Origin: Amycolatopsis tolypomycina
Lineage (GTDB): Bacteria; Actinomycetota; Actinomycetes; Mycobacteriales; Pseudonocardiaceae
NCBI RefSeq assembly: GCF_900105945.1
Contig: NZ_FNSO01000004.1
Span: 6,328,001-6,392,000 of the forward strand
DNA: 64,000 nucleotides
Direction of reading: 5' to 3'
Under the pieces are notes generated by a model. The model did no database searches, was not told the origin of the DNA, and was given only the letters and a program-made list of their open reading frames with translations. Both the position numbers and the translations under genes were made by a program. The number at the start of each line of letters is the position of its first letter. The first letter of the stretch is position 1. Positions 34,132 to 42,461 of the stretch are shown piece by piece.

Positions 34132-34485
34132 TCAGTGGCCCTGGCTCGTGCCGCCGTCGGCGATGCCGCCCGAAGCGCAGTTCTCCGGGTTCTCGCCGCT
34201 GGCCTCGTGCTCGCCCGGCGACAGGATCGGCACGCCGATGCCGTTGAGCGAGTTCTGGACCGGCACCTGGACGCCGAGCACGTTGACGTTGTTGTCGCAC
34301 ACGCCGAGCACGGCGTTGACGTTGTGCAGCACGTCGGTGTTGTTCAGGTTGAGCAGGCCGAGCTGGCCGGTGTGGCCACCGTGGTGGTGGTCGTGGCCGT
34401 CCGGCGTGCCGGCGGCCGCGACGCCACCGGCCAGGAAAGCGCCGGCCGCCATGGCAGCCGTGACGAAACCAACCTTCTTCAGCAT
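34132..34485 (-). CDS. Small secreted VNVLGVQVPV-family protein 1
   Basis: A 117-residue protein. ATG 34485 follows GAGGAGAACAA. Signal peptide 1-30 (MLKKVGFVTAAMAAGAFLAG, then GVAAA). The mature part has a His-rich segment (DGHDHHHGGHTG), the repeated Asn/Val core LHNVNAVLGVCDNNVNVLGV then QVPVQ, IGVPILSPG, and a conserved Cys plus Ser/Gly-rich tail (CASGGIADGGTSQGH). Two Cys could form one disulfide. It is one of three tandem paralogs. The VNVLGVQVPV pattern recalls chaplin/rodlin surface proteins of sporulating actinomycetes, but it lacks the defining chaplin motif, so that link is inference. Confidence 0.87.
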   Translation of the reverse strand: MLKKVGFVTAAMAAGAFLAGGVAAAGTPDGHDHHHGGHTGQLGLLNLNNTDVLHNVNAVLGVCDNNVNVLGVQVPVQNSLNGIGVPILSPGEHEASGENPENCASGGIADGGTSQGH

Positions 34486-34946
34486 TTGTTCTCCTCGGTT
34501 CAGTCGGTGCATCGGAGTCGGTGCATCGGACAGGACGGCGGCGAGGTGTGTGTTCGCCGTCCCGCGTGAGGGAAACGTACGGAGAGAATTGACCGTATTC
34601 CACTTCGCGCCACCATCGGGTGCGCCCGAAAGCCGCTGACCACGGCCTGGTTGGCCCGATCGGGTAATGCAGGTTTATCGCGCGAAAACTATTTCGGCAC
34701 AATCGCACACTCGTTCAGGCCACAACCACCCGGAGAACGGCGACGGAAACAGCGCACGGGTTGTAGGCTCGTCGTACGGAACCCGTTCTTTCGACCCCGG
34801 AGCGGGTTTCCGGCCGGTGAACCGGCGAGGCGTGAACCCCCAGCCGAGCCCGCAGCCGGGCGACGCCCCGGCCTCGCCGGTTCCCGGGCAGCGAAAAGCC
34901 GCCGCGCGGAAAGTGCATCCACGCGGCGGCTTCCCCGGCCGGTTGG
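34486..34946. other. Intergenic region between paralogs 1 and 2
   Basis: A 461-base spacer. It contains the upstream region of paralog 1 (its ribosome site and an AT-richer stretch at 34640-34700 that may hold its promoter) and the terminator of paralog 2 at 34893-34934. No gene is recognised on either strand. Confidence 0.5.
34893..34934 (-). terminator. Terminator of secreted paralog 2
   Basis: AAGCCGCCGCG (34896-34906) and CGCGGCGGCTT (34922-34932) form perfect 11-bp arms. On the minus strand the stem runs into TTTTCGC. It lies 12 bases beyond the stop codon. Confidence 0.8.
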
Positions 34947-35297
34947 TCAGTGGCCCTGGGCCGTCCCGCCGTCCGCGATGGCGCCACTGGCGCAGTTCGA
35001 CGGCGAGTCGCCCTCGGCCTCGTGCGCCCCGGGCGACAGGATCGGGACGTCGACACCCTGGGCGACGTCCTGCACGGGGACCTGCACGCCGAGCACGTTG
35101 ACGTTGTCTTCGCAGACGCCGCCGACCGCGTTCACGTTGTGCAGCGCGTCGAGGCTCTGCACGTTGGCCAGGCCGAACTGCTCGCTGTGGTCGACCGGGT
35201 GCCCCGAGACGGTGACGGTGGTCGCGGAGGCCGAGCCGCCGAACGCGGCCAACCCGGCGGCCAGTGCGGTCGCGACGAATCCGAGCTGCTTGATCAC
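34947..35297 (-). CDS. Small secreted VNVLGVQVPV-family protein 2
   Basis: A 116-residue protein. GTG 35297 follows GAGGAG with a 9-base spacer. Signal peptide 1-26 (GFVATALAAGLAAFGGSASA). It keeps the family core (LHNVNAVGGVCEDNVNVLGV, QVPVQ, VPILSPGAHEAEG, NCASGAIADGGTAQGH) but lacks the His-rich segment of paralog 1, having TVTVSGHPVDHSEQFG there. Upstream of its start an 82-base spacer separates it from paralog 3. Function as for its paralogs: secreted, probably surface-associated, unproven. Confidence 0.86.
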   Translation of the reverse strand: MIKQLGFVATALAAGLAAFGGSASATTVTVSGHPVDHSEQFGLANVQSLDALHNVNAVGGVCEDNVNVLGVQVPVQDVAQGVDVPILSPGAHEAEGDSPSNCASGAIADGGTAQGH

Positions 35298-35379
35298 GAG
35301 AAAGAACTCCTCAACTACCCACCCGGCACCGGCCAGCGCCGGTGCCGGGAAATCATTTCTTCCCGCCGGAGCGGAAACT

Positions 35380-35733
35380 TCAGTTGCCCTGGCTGGTGCC
35401 GCCGTCGGCGAGCCCGCTCGAGGCGCAGTTGTACGGCGACGAACCCTCGGCCTCGCTCGCGCCCGGCGACAGGATCGGCACGCCGATGCCGTTGAGCGAC
35501 TCGTGGACCGGCACCTGGACGCCGAGCACGTTGACGTCGTTGCCGCAGAACCCGAGCGTGCCCTGCACGTTGTGCAGCGCGTCGGTGTCGTTCAGGTTCA
35601 CCAGGCCGACCTGGCCGGTGTGGTCCCAGCCGTGGCCGTGCTCTTCGTCCGGCGTGCCCGCGGCCGCGATCCCACCGGTGACGAACGCGCCGGCCGCCAT
35701 GGCGGCGGCGACGAAGCCGATTTTCTTCAGCAT
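35380..35733 (-). CDS. Small secreted VNVLGVQVPV-family protein 3
   Basis: A 117-residue protein. ATG 35733 follows GAGGAGAATCC; the longer upstream frame is discarded. Its signal peptide MLKKIGFVAAAMAAGAFVTG is almost identical to that of paralog 1, and the mature region (HTGQVGLVNLNDTDALHNV, GFCGNDVNVLGVQVPV, GIGVPILSPG, SSGLADGGTSQGN) is nearly parallel, so 1 and 3 are recent duplicates. One spacing differs: a short His/Trp segment replaces the His run. The three genes are arranged head-to-tail with separate ribosome sites. Confidence 0.87.
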   Translation of the reverse strand: MLKKIGFVAAAMAAGAFVTGGIAAAGTPDEEHGHGWDHTGQVGLVNLNDTDALHNVQGTLGFCGNDVNVLGVQVPVHESLNGIGVPILSPGASEAEGSSPYNCASSGLADGGTSQGN

Positions 35734-36137
35734 GGATTCTCCTCGATAAGACAATTGCCGCGACGGCATTCAAGGCATTGTTCCGCCGCGGTGGGAAAAA
35801 ACGTACTGATGGCCCGGCGCGCGTTCCAGCCGGTTCACCGATCGTGTGGGGTGCGCGAACCCCTGACCGGGGTCGGGATAGCTCGACCGGGTGAGCGCCC
35901 GGAACGGTCCCCGTTTCGACGGCGACCGGCGCGGATGATCATCGAACCGTTACTACGCAACGTGTTCCACGTATCGAGACACTGCGACATGTCACGCTTT
36001 GGGGTTGCGTCAGTCCGCCGGATCCGCGTCGGAGCGTAACGAATTACCGAACGGCATCCTTCGAAAGTGAAGCCACTTCCGCGTTCCTACGCTTTGCCGG
36101 GGCGCCGGTGCGCGGTGCCGGACGTGAGGAGTCGTTC
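35734..36137. other. Divergent promoter region of paralog 3 and the polysaccharide locus
   Basis: A 404-base region holding the start regions of paralog 3 (left) and the DMT-type gene (right). ACGTG-TTC-CACGT at 35960-35972 is a perfect 5-bp inverted repeat and the best operator candidate. No gene or further structure was recognised. Confidence 0.45.
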
Positions 36138-36974
36138 GTGGTGGATTACGCGGTGCTCGTGGCGTCCGCGGTGCTCTACGCGGTGGGGATCGTCGCGCAG
36201 AGCGTCGCCGCGCGGCGGGCGGGGAACCGGCCGGGCGCGGGACTGGGCCTGCTGGCCCGGCTGGCCGCCGATCGCCTGTACCTGCTGGGTTTCGCCGGCC
36301 AGGTCGGCGGGTTCGCGCTCGCGTTCTTCGCGCGCGCTTCGCTGCCGCTGTACCTGGTCCAGGCCGCGTCGTCGTCGGCCATCGGGCTGGCGACGGCGTT
36401 CGGCGTCGTCGTCCTCGGCTGGCGGATCCGCACCGGCGAGGCGCTGACGCTGGTGCTGCTGGCTTCCGGCCTCGTCGTGCTGGCGGGCTCGTCGTCGGCC
36501 TCGATCGCCACGGACCTGCCGCCCGCCGGGGTGGCGACGCTGGCGCTCGTGGTGCTCGGCACGGGCTTGGCCATGATCCCCGCGGGCCGGGCCGGGACGT
36601 TCCTGCCGGCCGCGGTCCTGTCCGGCGTCGCGTTCGCCGTCGTGGCGGTCGCCAGCCGCACGCTCGCCCACCTCGATCTCCTTGCCCTGCCGGGGAATCC
36701 GCTGACCTGGCTGATGCTGGTGGCCGCGGTGCTCGGGCAGGCCTCGATGGCCACCGCCCTGCAGCGCGGGCCGGCCGCCGCGGTCGTGGCCACCGCCGAC
36801 GCGACGACGATCGTGCTGGCGTCGGTCACCGGGATCGCCGCCCTCGGCGACCACGTCGTCGGCGGGCAGGGGCCGTGGGTCGCCGCCGGGCTCGCCGTCG
36901 TCGTGTGCGGCGTCCTGCTGCTCGGCGTGCAGTCGCGGGCCGCGGCACCCGTGCTCGCCGGGGAAGCCGCGTGA
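36138..36974 (+). CDS. DMT-superfamily (EamA-like) membrane transporter
   Basis: A 278-residue membrane protein with about nine hydrophobic helices and two related halves, as in DMT/EamA carriers (VLYAVGIVAQSVAARRAG, PLYLVQAASSSAIGLATAFG, PAAVVATADATTIVLASVTG). GTG 36138 follows GTGAGGAGTC at good spacing and gives a membrane start. Such proteins export metabolites or sugar carriers. Its stop overlaps the deacetylase start by 4 bases (GTGA), so it is the first gene of the rightward exopolysaccharide operon. Substrate unknown; export of a precursor or of a small metabolite is possible. Confidence 0.85.
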   Translation: MVDYAVLVASAVLYAVGIVAQSVAARRAGNRPGAGLGLLARLAADRLYLLGFAGQVGGFALAFFARASLPLYLVQAASSSAIGLATAFGVVVLGWRIRTGEALTLVLLASGLVVLAGSSSASIATDLPPAGVATLALVVLGTGLAMIPAGRAGTFLPAAVLSGVAFAVVAVASRTLAHLDLLALPGNPLTWLMLVAAVLGQASMATALQRGPAAAVVATADATTIVLASVTGIAALGDHVVGGQGPWVAAGLAVVVCGVLLLGVQSRAAAPVLAGEAA

Positions 36975-37936
36975 GGCCGCGTCCGCTCGCGAGCGTCTCG
37001 GTCGACCTCGACAACCTGTGGGCCTACCTCAAGACCCACGGTGACCCGGGCTGGCGGGACCGGCCCAGTTTCCTGCCGTCCGCGGTGCCGCGGCTGCTGG
37101 AGATCCTCGGCGAACAGGGGCTCACGACGACCGTCTTCGTCGTGGGCGCCGACGTCGTCCGCGAAGACGGCGCCAAGGCGGTCGCCGAGATCGCCGCGGC
37201 CGGGCACGAGGTGGCGAACCACTCGTTCGGCCACGAACCCTGGCTGCACCGCTATTCCCGCGAGCGGCTCGAGGACGAGCTGCGCCGCACCGAAGACGCG
37301 GTCGTCGCCGCGGGCGCGCCCCGGCCGAGCGGCTTCCGCGGCCCCGGCTACAGCGTCACCCGCGAGCTGGTCGAGCTGCTCGCCGAACGCGGCTACGCCT
37401 ACGACGCCAGCACCCTGCCGACGTGGGTCGGCCCGCTGGCCCGCGCCTACCACAACCGCACGGCCCGGAGTGCGGAAGAAGGCGCCGACGAGCTGTTCGG
37501 CGGCTTCTCCCGCGTGCTGGCGCCGGTGCACGCCTACCGCTGGCAGACGAGCACAGGTCGCGGGCCGGTCGAGCTGCCGGTGACGACGATGCCGCTGCTG
37601 CGCACGCCGATCCACGGCTCCTACCTCCTGCAGCTGCACGGGATCTCACCGCGGCTGGCCCGCGGCTACCTCCGGACGGCGCTGCGGCTCTGCCGCCTCC
37701 GCGGGGTCTCGCCGTCGCTGCTGCTGCACCCCACCGACGTCCTCGGCGCCGCCGACGCCCCCGGGATGGAGTTCTTCCCGGGCATGGCGGTGCCGGGCGC
37801 GCAGAAGGTGGCGTGGCTGGGCTGGGTGCTTTCCGCGCTGCGCGAGCACTTCGACGTCGTCGGCACCGGAGAGTACGTCCGGCGGACGGTCGTGCGGCGC
37901 ACTCGGCCGGTGACCAGGCTGGACGCGGGGAGATGA
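36971..37936 (+). CDS. Polysaccharide deacetylase (NodB-like)
   Basis: A 321-residue enzyme of the NodB/CE4 fold. GTG 36971 overlaps the previous stop (GTGA). Motif 1 is VSVDLDN with the metal/base Asp. The metal-binding H-x3-H motif is NHSFGHE, and motif 3 is GFRGPGYS. HTLLLHPTDV-type motif 5 appears as LLLHPTDVLG near the end. No signal peptide is obvious. CE4-type enzymes remove N- or O-acetyl groups from glycan precursors; in an exopolysaccharide locus it probably tailors the repeat unit. It ends with an ATGA overlap into the Wzy-like gene. Confidence 0.88.
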   Translation: MRPRPLASVSVDLDNLWAYLKTHGDPGWRDRPSFLPSAVPRLLEILGEQGLTTTVFVVGADVVREDGAKAVAEIAAAGHEVANHSFGHEPWLHRYSRERLEDELRRTEDAVVAAGAPRPSGFRGPGYSVTRELVELLAERGYAYDASTLPTWVGPLARAYHNRTARSAEEGADELFGGFSRVLAPVHAYRWQTSTGRGPVELPVTTMPLLRTPIHGSYLLQLHGISPRLARGYLRTALRLCRLRGVSPSLLLHPTDVLGAADAPGMEFFPGMAVPGAQKVAWLGWVLSALREHFDVVGTGEYVRRTVVRRTRPVTRLDAGR

Positions 37937-39219
37937 CCACGTTCGCGGTCGTCAGACCCGCCACGCGCGAGGCCCTGCTGCTGCGGGTCCTCGCGTGTGC
38001 GACCGTGGCGCTGGCGCCGGTCGAGGGCTACCTGACGGCCGTGCAGAGCCAGCTCGGCAAGGTCGCGCCCGCCCTGCTCACCGCAGTCTGGCTGGTGGTG
38101 CGGATCCGCCGGCGGCAGCCACCGCGCCCGACGCCGCTGCACGCGGTCCTCGCGCTGCTGGCCGTCGTGCTGGCGGCAACGGCGTCCCGGCACGCGGCGG
38201 GCGGGTTCACCGCCGAGTACACGTTGCGGTGGCTGCCGTTCCTGGTGGTCACGGCGGTGCTCGCGGACGTGGCGAGCCGCGAGGTACCGATCCGCTGGTT
38301 ACTGCTGGCGGCGGCCGCGGGCGCCACGGTCGCGGGCGCGGGCGCCCTGTACAGCCTGGTCGCCGAAGGCGAGGCCCGCGCGAGCGGACCGCAACCGGAC
38401 CCGAACGACCTGGCGTACTTCCTCGTCGCGGCGGTCCCCCTGCTCGCGGCGCTGCACCACCGGGGCCGCGGCGCCATCCCGACCGCCGAGGCTCCCCGGC
38501 TCGCCGCGCTGCACCGCCGGGGCCGCGGCGTGATCCTGACCGCCGCCGGCATCATCCTCGTGGCCGGCGCGACCGCGACGTTCTCCCGCGGTGGCGCGCT
38601 GGGCCTGGCCGCCGCGGTCGGGTGGCTGCTGCTGCGGCGCGTGCTGCCGTGGCGGGTGGTCGGCGTCGCGGCCGCGGCCGTCGCCGGGCTGGGTGTCGCC
38701 GCCCTGCTGTTCGCCGGGCCGCAGCTGGACCGGGCGTTGCAGGAGAAGAGCTTCATCGCTGCGTCCAATGTGGACACCCGGGAGCTGCGCTGGCAGGCGG
38801 CGGCCCGGATGCTGACCGCTCACCCGGTGCTCGGCGTCGGCCCCGGCGGGTTCCGCGAGCACTACGCCGCCGAGTCGCACAACGCCGAGGTCGACGAGCA
38901 GACCCCGGTGGCGCACAACATGTACCTCGAGGTCGCCGCGGAACTCGGCCTGCCCGGGTTCGCGCTGTTCGCCGGGGTGGTCGGCGTCGCCGCGGTGGCG
39001 AGCGAGCGGACGGTCCGGCGGGCCGGGCCCGGGCCGCAGCGGACGGAGGCGGTCGCGATCCAGGCGTCGCTGCTCGCCGTGCTGGTCACCTCGACGTTCC
39101 TGTCCGAGCAGTACTACCTGCCGTTGTGGTCGCTGGCCGCGCTCGCCGCCGCGGCCGAAAGCCGGAATTGCCGAGAAGGAGAGGGAAGCGCCGATGCGGG
39201 TGCTGCACGTGATCAGTGA
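37933..39219 (+). CDS. O-antigen ligase/Wzy-like polymerase
   Basis: A 428-residue membrane protein with ten or more hydrophobic helices. ATG 37933 overlaps the deacetylase stop. The Wzy_C domain shows TATFSRGGALGL, a long periplasmic loop with HPVLGVGPGGFREHY, and the HNMYLEVAAELGLPGF motif. Such proteins join lipid-linked repeat units into polymer or ligate them to an acceptor at the outer membrane face. It overlaps the following glycosyltransferase gene by 26 bases, again pointing to a single operon. This is the polymerisation step of the exopolysaccharide pathway. Confidence 0.92.
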   Translation: MTTFAVVRPATREALLLRVLACATVALAPVEGYLTAVQSQLGKVAPALLTAVWLVVRIRRRQPPRPTPLHAVLALLAVVLAATASRHAAGGFTAEYTLRWLPFLVVTAVLADVASREVPIRWLLLAAAAGATVAGAGALYSLVAEGEARASGPQPDPNDLAYFLVAAVPLLAALHHRGRGAIPTAEAPRLAALHRRGRGVILTAAGIILVAGATATFSRGGALGLAAAVGWLLLRRVLPWRVVGVAAAAVAGLGVAALLFAGPQLDRALQEKSFIAASNVDTRELRWQAAARMLTAHPVLGVGPGGFREHYAAESHNAEVDEQTPVAHNMYLEVAAELGLPGFALFAGVVGVAAVASERTVRRAGPGPQRTEAVAIQASLLAVLVTSTFLSEQYYLPLWSLAALAAAAESRNCREGEGSADAGAARDQ

Positions 39220-40237
39220 AATGGGGGCGGGCGGGGCGGAAACGCTCGTGGCCGGCATGGTGGCCCGCGGCGAGGAGTACGGCTGGGTGTCCGCGGTCGC
39301 CAGCGGCGGCGGCTTCCGCGCCGACGCGCTGGCCGCGGACGGCACGCCGACGTTCCCCGTTCCGCTCGCCCGCCGCAGCAAGGCCGGCGTGCTGAAGGCG
39401 GCGTGGGCGACCCGCCGCGCGATCGCCCGGTTCCGGCCCGACGTCGTGCTGGCCCACAACGTCGGCGCGAGCCTGGTGACGCGGCTGGCCGGACGGCGGC
39501 CGGTCACGGTCTTCCACGGCGTCGCCGACGCGGACCACCCGGCCGCGGCGCGGATCCTGCGTCGCACGTCCGCCCAGGTCGTCGCGGTCTCGGCGGCCAC
39601 CGCGGACCGGCTGGCGGCGGCGGGCCTCGCGCGGCCGGTGGTGATCCCGAACGCCGTGTTCCCGCGGACGCCGGTGTTCGGCCGCGCGGAGATCCGCGCG
39701 TCCCTCGGCGTCCCGGAGCGGACTCCGGTCGCGCTCTGCCTGGCCCGGCTGGAGCCGCAGAAGCGCCACGACGTGCTGCTGGACGCGTGGGCCGCGGTCG
39801 ACGGCGACGCCGTGCTGTGGCTGGCCGGCGACGGCAGCCTGCGGGGCGAACTGGAACGCCGGGCGCAGGCGCTGGGCCGCCGGGTGGAGTTCCTCGGGAC
39901 GCGCGCGGACGTGCCGGACCTGCTCGCCGCGGCCGACGTCACGGTGCTGACGAGCGACTGGGAGGGCCTGCCGCTGGCGGTCCTGGAGTCGATGGCGGCC
40001 GGGCGGCCGGTGGTCGCGACGGACACCGGCGGCATCGGCGCGGTGCTGGCCGGCGGCGGCGGGATCGTGGTGCCCCGGGCGGACCCGGCCGCGACGGCCG
40101 CGGCACTGAACCGGCTCCTGTTCGACCCGGCGGAACGGGAAACCGTTGGCAGGTCGGGAATCCAGGCGGTCGAACGCGACTACGACCCGCACACGCTCAT
40201 GAAGTCCTACGACGAGTTGCTCCGAGGTGCCCGATGA
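39194..40237 (+). CDS. GT4-family glycosyltransferase
   Basis: A 347-residue GT-B enzyme. ATG 39194 gives MRVLHVISEMGAGGAETLVA, the classic N-terminal nucleotide-sugar-independent domain with a G-rich loop. The C-terminal domain has LARLEPQKRHDVLLDAW, WLAGDGSLRGELE, and the donor-binding E-x7-E motif in TSDWEGLPLAVLESMAAG. GT4 enzymes transfer a sugar from a nucleotide donor to a lipid-linked acceptor with retention of configuration. The specific sugar cannot be read from sequence. It is coupled by an ATGA overlap to the Wzz-like gene. Confidence 0.93.
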   Translation: MRVLHVISEMGAGGAETLVAGMVARGEEYGWVSAVASGGGFRADALAADGTPTFPVPLARRSKAGVLKAAWATRRAIARFRPDVVLAHNVGASLVTRLAGRRPVTVFHGVADADHPAAARILRRTSAQVVAVSAATADRLAAAGLARPVVIPNAVFPRTPVFGRAEIRASLGVPERTPVALCLARLEPQKRHDVLLDAWAAVDGDAVLWLAGDGSLRGELERRAQALGRRVEFLGTRADVPDLLAAADVTVLTSDWEGLPLAVLESMAAGRPVVATDTGGIGAVLAGGGGIVVPRADPAATAAALNRLLFDPAERETVGRSGIQAVERDYDPHTLMKSYDELLRGAR

Positions 40238-41076
40238 AGTCTGTTGTCTCGAGCGTCGCCGCGGCGCTGCTGGTGGGTGCGCTCGTGCTGCTCGCCGGCT
40301 TGACGCGCGGCGAGGAGTACCAGGGCCGGGTGAGCCTGCTCGCCGGCCCCGCCGCGGCGGACGGCGCGCCTTACGGCGAAGTCGTGTCGCTGGCGTTGCC
40401 GGCGCTGGTCGAGCTGGCCCGCAGCCCGTCGGTGCTCGCGGCGGCGGCGCCGGCGTCCGGGTATTCGCCCGACGAGCTGGCCGGGCACGTGTCGGTCGAG
40501 CTGGTCCCGGCCTCGGGCCTGGCCCGGGTGTCGGTGCGCGCGGCCTCGGCAGCGCAGGCCGGCGCGACAGCGATGGCACTGGGCAAGGCGATGATCGACG
40601 CGGACCTGCTCGCACCGGCCGGGAAACTGCGGACCCTCGACTCCCGCCCCGAGGTGATCACGGTGGCCCCGGACGCCCCCCTGGTGACGGGGCTGGCCCT
40701 GGTCGGAGCGGTCGCGGCCGGCCTGGCGACGGCGTCGGTCCGCCGCCTGACCCCGGGCGGCACGGGCCCCCTGCGCCGCGCACTGGCCGCGGCGGGAGTG
40801 CACCGTCCGGTGGCGGTGCTGCGCGAGCCGGACCCGTCCACACCGGACAGCCTGGCGGTGCTGTGCCGCGCGGCGGGCCACCCGGTCCGGGTGCTGCCGG
40901 TGACCCCGGACCTGACCGAGACGGCGGCCAAGCTGGCGGCGGGGCTGCCGGAGGAGCACGGAGCGGGCACGTCGGTGGTGGCGGTGACCACGGGCGGCCG
41001 CAACCAGAAGGCCCTGACCGCAACGGTGAGCGTGCTGCCGGCGGACGCGGTGCTGGTGGCGGTGGTGCTGGCATGA
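40234..41076 (+). CDS. Wzz/CapA-like chain-length determinant
   Basis: A 280-residue membrane protein. ATG 40234 overlaps the previous stop. An N-terminal helix (VAAALLVGALVLLAGL), a periplasmic-side domain of about 110 residues (SLLAGPAAADGAPYGEVVSL, LARVSVRAASAAQAGATAMA), and a second helix near 150-170 (LVTGLALVGAVAAGLATASV) match the Wzz topology. A cytoplasmic C-terminal part lacks a Walker A motif, so it is not an active tyrosine kinase. Wzz proteins set polymer length by interacting with the Wzy polymerase encoded two genes upstream. It ends with an ATGA overlap into the GT87-like gene. Confidence 0.75.
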   Translation: MKSVVSSVAAALLVGALVLLAGLTRGEEYQGRVSLLAGPAAADGAPYGEVVSLALPALVELARSPSVLAAAAPASGYSPDELAGHVSVELVPASGLARVSVRAASAAQAGATAMALGKAMIDADLLAPAGKLRTLDSRPEVITVAPDAPLVTGLALVGAVAAGLATASVRRLTPGGTGPLRRALAAAGVHRPVAVLREPDPSTPDSLAVLCRAAGHPVRVLPVTPDLTETAAKLAAGLPEEHGAGTSVVAVTTGGRNQKALTATVSVLPADAVLVAVVLA

Positions 41077-42461
41077 AGCTCGGACACCGCACGGCCCCGG
41101 CCACAGCCGGCTCCCGCGGCGCAAGCCACGGCGCCGACCCCGCCGCCGACTCCGACCCCACCACCCCAACCACAACCGCAGCCGACTCCGGCCCCACCAC
41201 CCCGAAACACCGTGCCGGCCCCGGCCGGCGGCCGACCCTCCTCACCCGCGACTCCGGCCTGTCCCCCAAGCAGCGGCTCGTCCTCCTCCTGGCCACCCTC
41301 GCCGGCGCCGCGAGTGCCTGGCACGCCCTCAAACCCTCCTGGCAGGTCCCGCTCCCGACCCCCGCGGTCCTCGGTGAGGAGCGGTTGCAGGACTTCCGCG
41401 ACGCCCTCTACTTCCCCATCCGCGAATTCCTCGACGGCGGCAACCCCTACGACCCCGCCGCGATGTTCGCGCACTGGCCCGTCCGGCAGGACTTCAACCT
41501 CTACCAGCCCTACCACCTCCTGCTGCACGCGCCGTTCGCGCTGCCCGGGTACCGCGTCGGCGCCGTCTCCTTCACCCTCTTCTCGCTCCTCCTGCTCGTC
41601 GCGCTCGCCGCGCTGACCGCCCACGCCGTCCGGCGGTACGTCCCGGTTCCGTTCGCCGTCGTCACCGCCGTCGTCGCGGCGCTGCTGGTGACCAGCCAGG
41701 TCGGGAAGGCGCAGCTCTACGTCGGCCAGGTCAACCCGCTGATCGCGCTCGGCGCGGCCGGCGCCCTCCTCGCCCGGCGCGACCGGCCCGGCTGGGCGGC
41801 CGTCGCGCTCGCGCTCGCGTGGCTGAAGCCGCAGTACGGCTTCCCGCTGGCCGTCCTGCTGTTCGCCCGTGGCTCGCGGCGGGTCGCCCTCACCGGCACC
41901 GCGATCGCCGCGGCGGCCAGCCTGCCCGTCGTCGTGCTCCTCGTCGTGCGCAGCGGCGGCGTCGGGCCCTTCCTCGACGTCATCGTCGCGAACCTCGCGC
42001 ACGCGCGCGGCACGTCCTACGGCGCGGTGGATTCCGTTACGGCGCAACGCATCGACGTCGCCGCGGTGTTCTTCCGCGTCACCGGCTGGGTGCCCGACGG
42101 CGCCGAGTTGGCGGTATTGGCCGGGGTGCTGGTGACGAGCGCGCTGCTCGCCCGGCGCACCACCGAACCGGTCGCCGACCTGCTGACCGTGCTCGCCGTC
42201 GTGGTCTGTGTCGTGCACCAGCCCGGCGACGTGCTCATCGCCGTGCCCGCGATGGCCGCCGTGGCCGCGCTGTGGTGGCGTCGCCGGGGCGAGGCCGGGT
42301 GGACCGCGGCCGGGTTGGCCGTCCTCGCGCTCGCCGTCCCGTTCGCGCATCTGTACACAGTGGACTCGCTGTTCGGTCCGCGGACATCGGTCACTGTGGA
42401 CGGTGCTGCGGTGGTCGTCGCGTGGGGCCTCGCCGTGGTCGCCGCGAGGCGGGTCGCGTGA
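41073..42461 (+). CDS. GT87-like polyprenol-sugar-dependent membrane glycosyltransferase
   Basis: A 462-residue membrane protein. ATG 41073 overlaps the previous stop. A disordered Pro/Thr-rich tail (1-65) precedes about ten hydrophobic helices. The GT87 signature region is the first external loop, FREFLDGGNPYDPAAMFAHW, containing the conserved acidic residues and NPYDP. Another landmark is YVGQVNPLIALGAAGALLARR, then ALAWLKPQYGFPLA. GT87 members are actinobacterial mannosyl- or arabinosyltransferases that use decaprenyl-phosphate sugars outside the membrane. Here it probably decorates the exported polysaccharide. GTGA overlap couples it to the flippase gene. Confidence 0.85.
   Translation: MKLGHRTAPATAGSRGASHGADPAADSDPTTPTTTAADSGPTTPKHRAGPGRRPTLLTRDSGLSPKQRLVLLLATLAGAASAWHALKPSWQVPLPTPAVLGEERLQDFRDALYFPIREFLDGGNPYDPAAMFAHWPVRQDFNLYQPYHLLLHAPFALPGYRVGAVSFTLFSLLLLVALAALTAHAVRRYVPVPFAVVTAVVAALLVTSQVGKAQLYVGQVNPLIALGAAGALLARRDRPGWAAVALALAWLKPQYGFPLAVLLFARGSRRVALTGTAIAAAASLPVVVLLVVRSGGVGPFLDVIVANLAHARGTSYGAVDSVTAQRIDVAAVFFRVTGWVPDGAELAVLAGVLVTSALLARRTTEPVADLLTVLAVVVCVVHQPGDVLIAVPAMAAVAALWWRRRGEAGWTAAGLAVLALAVPFAHLYTVDSLFGPRTSVTVDGAAVVVAWGLAVVAARRVA

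Noticed and set aside
34132..35733. Chaplins proper
   Set aside because: The defining chaplin Gly-Asn-Val pattern and spacing are absent, so only a likeness is noted.
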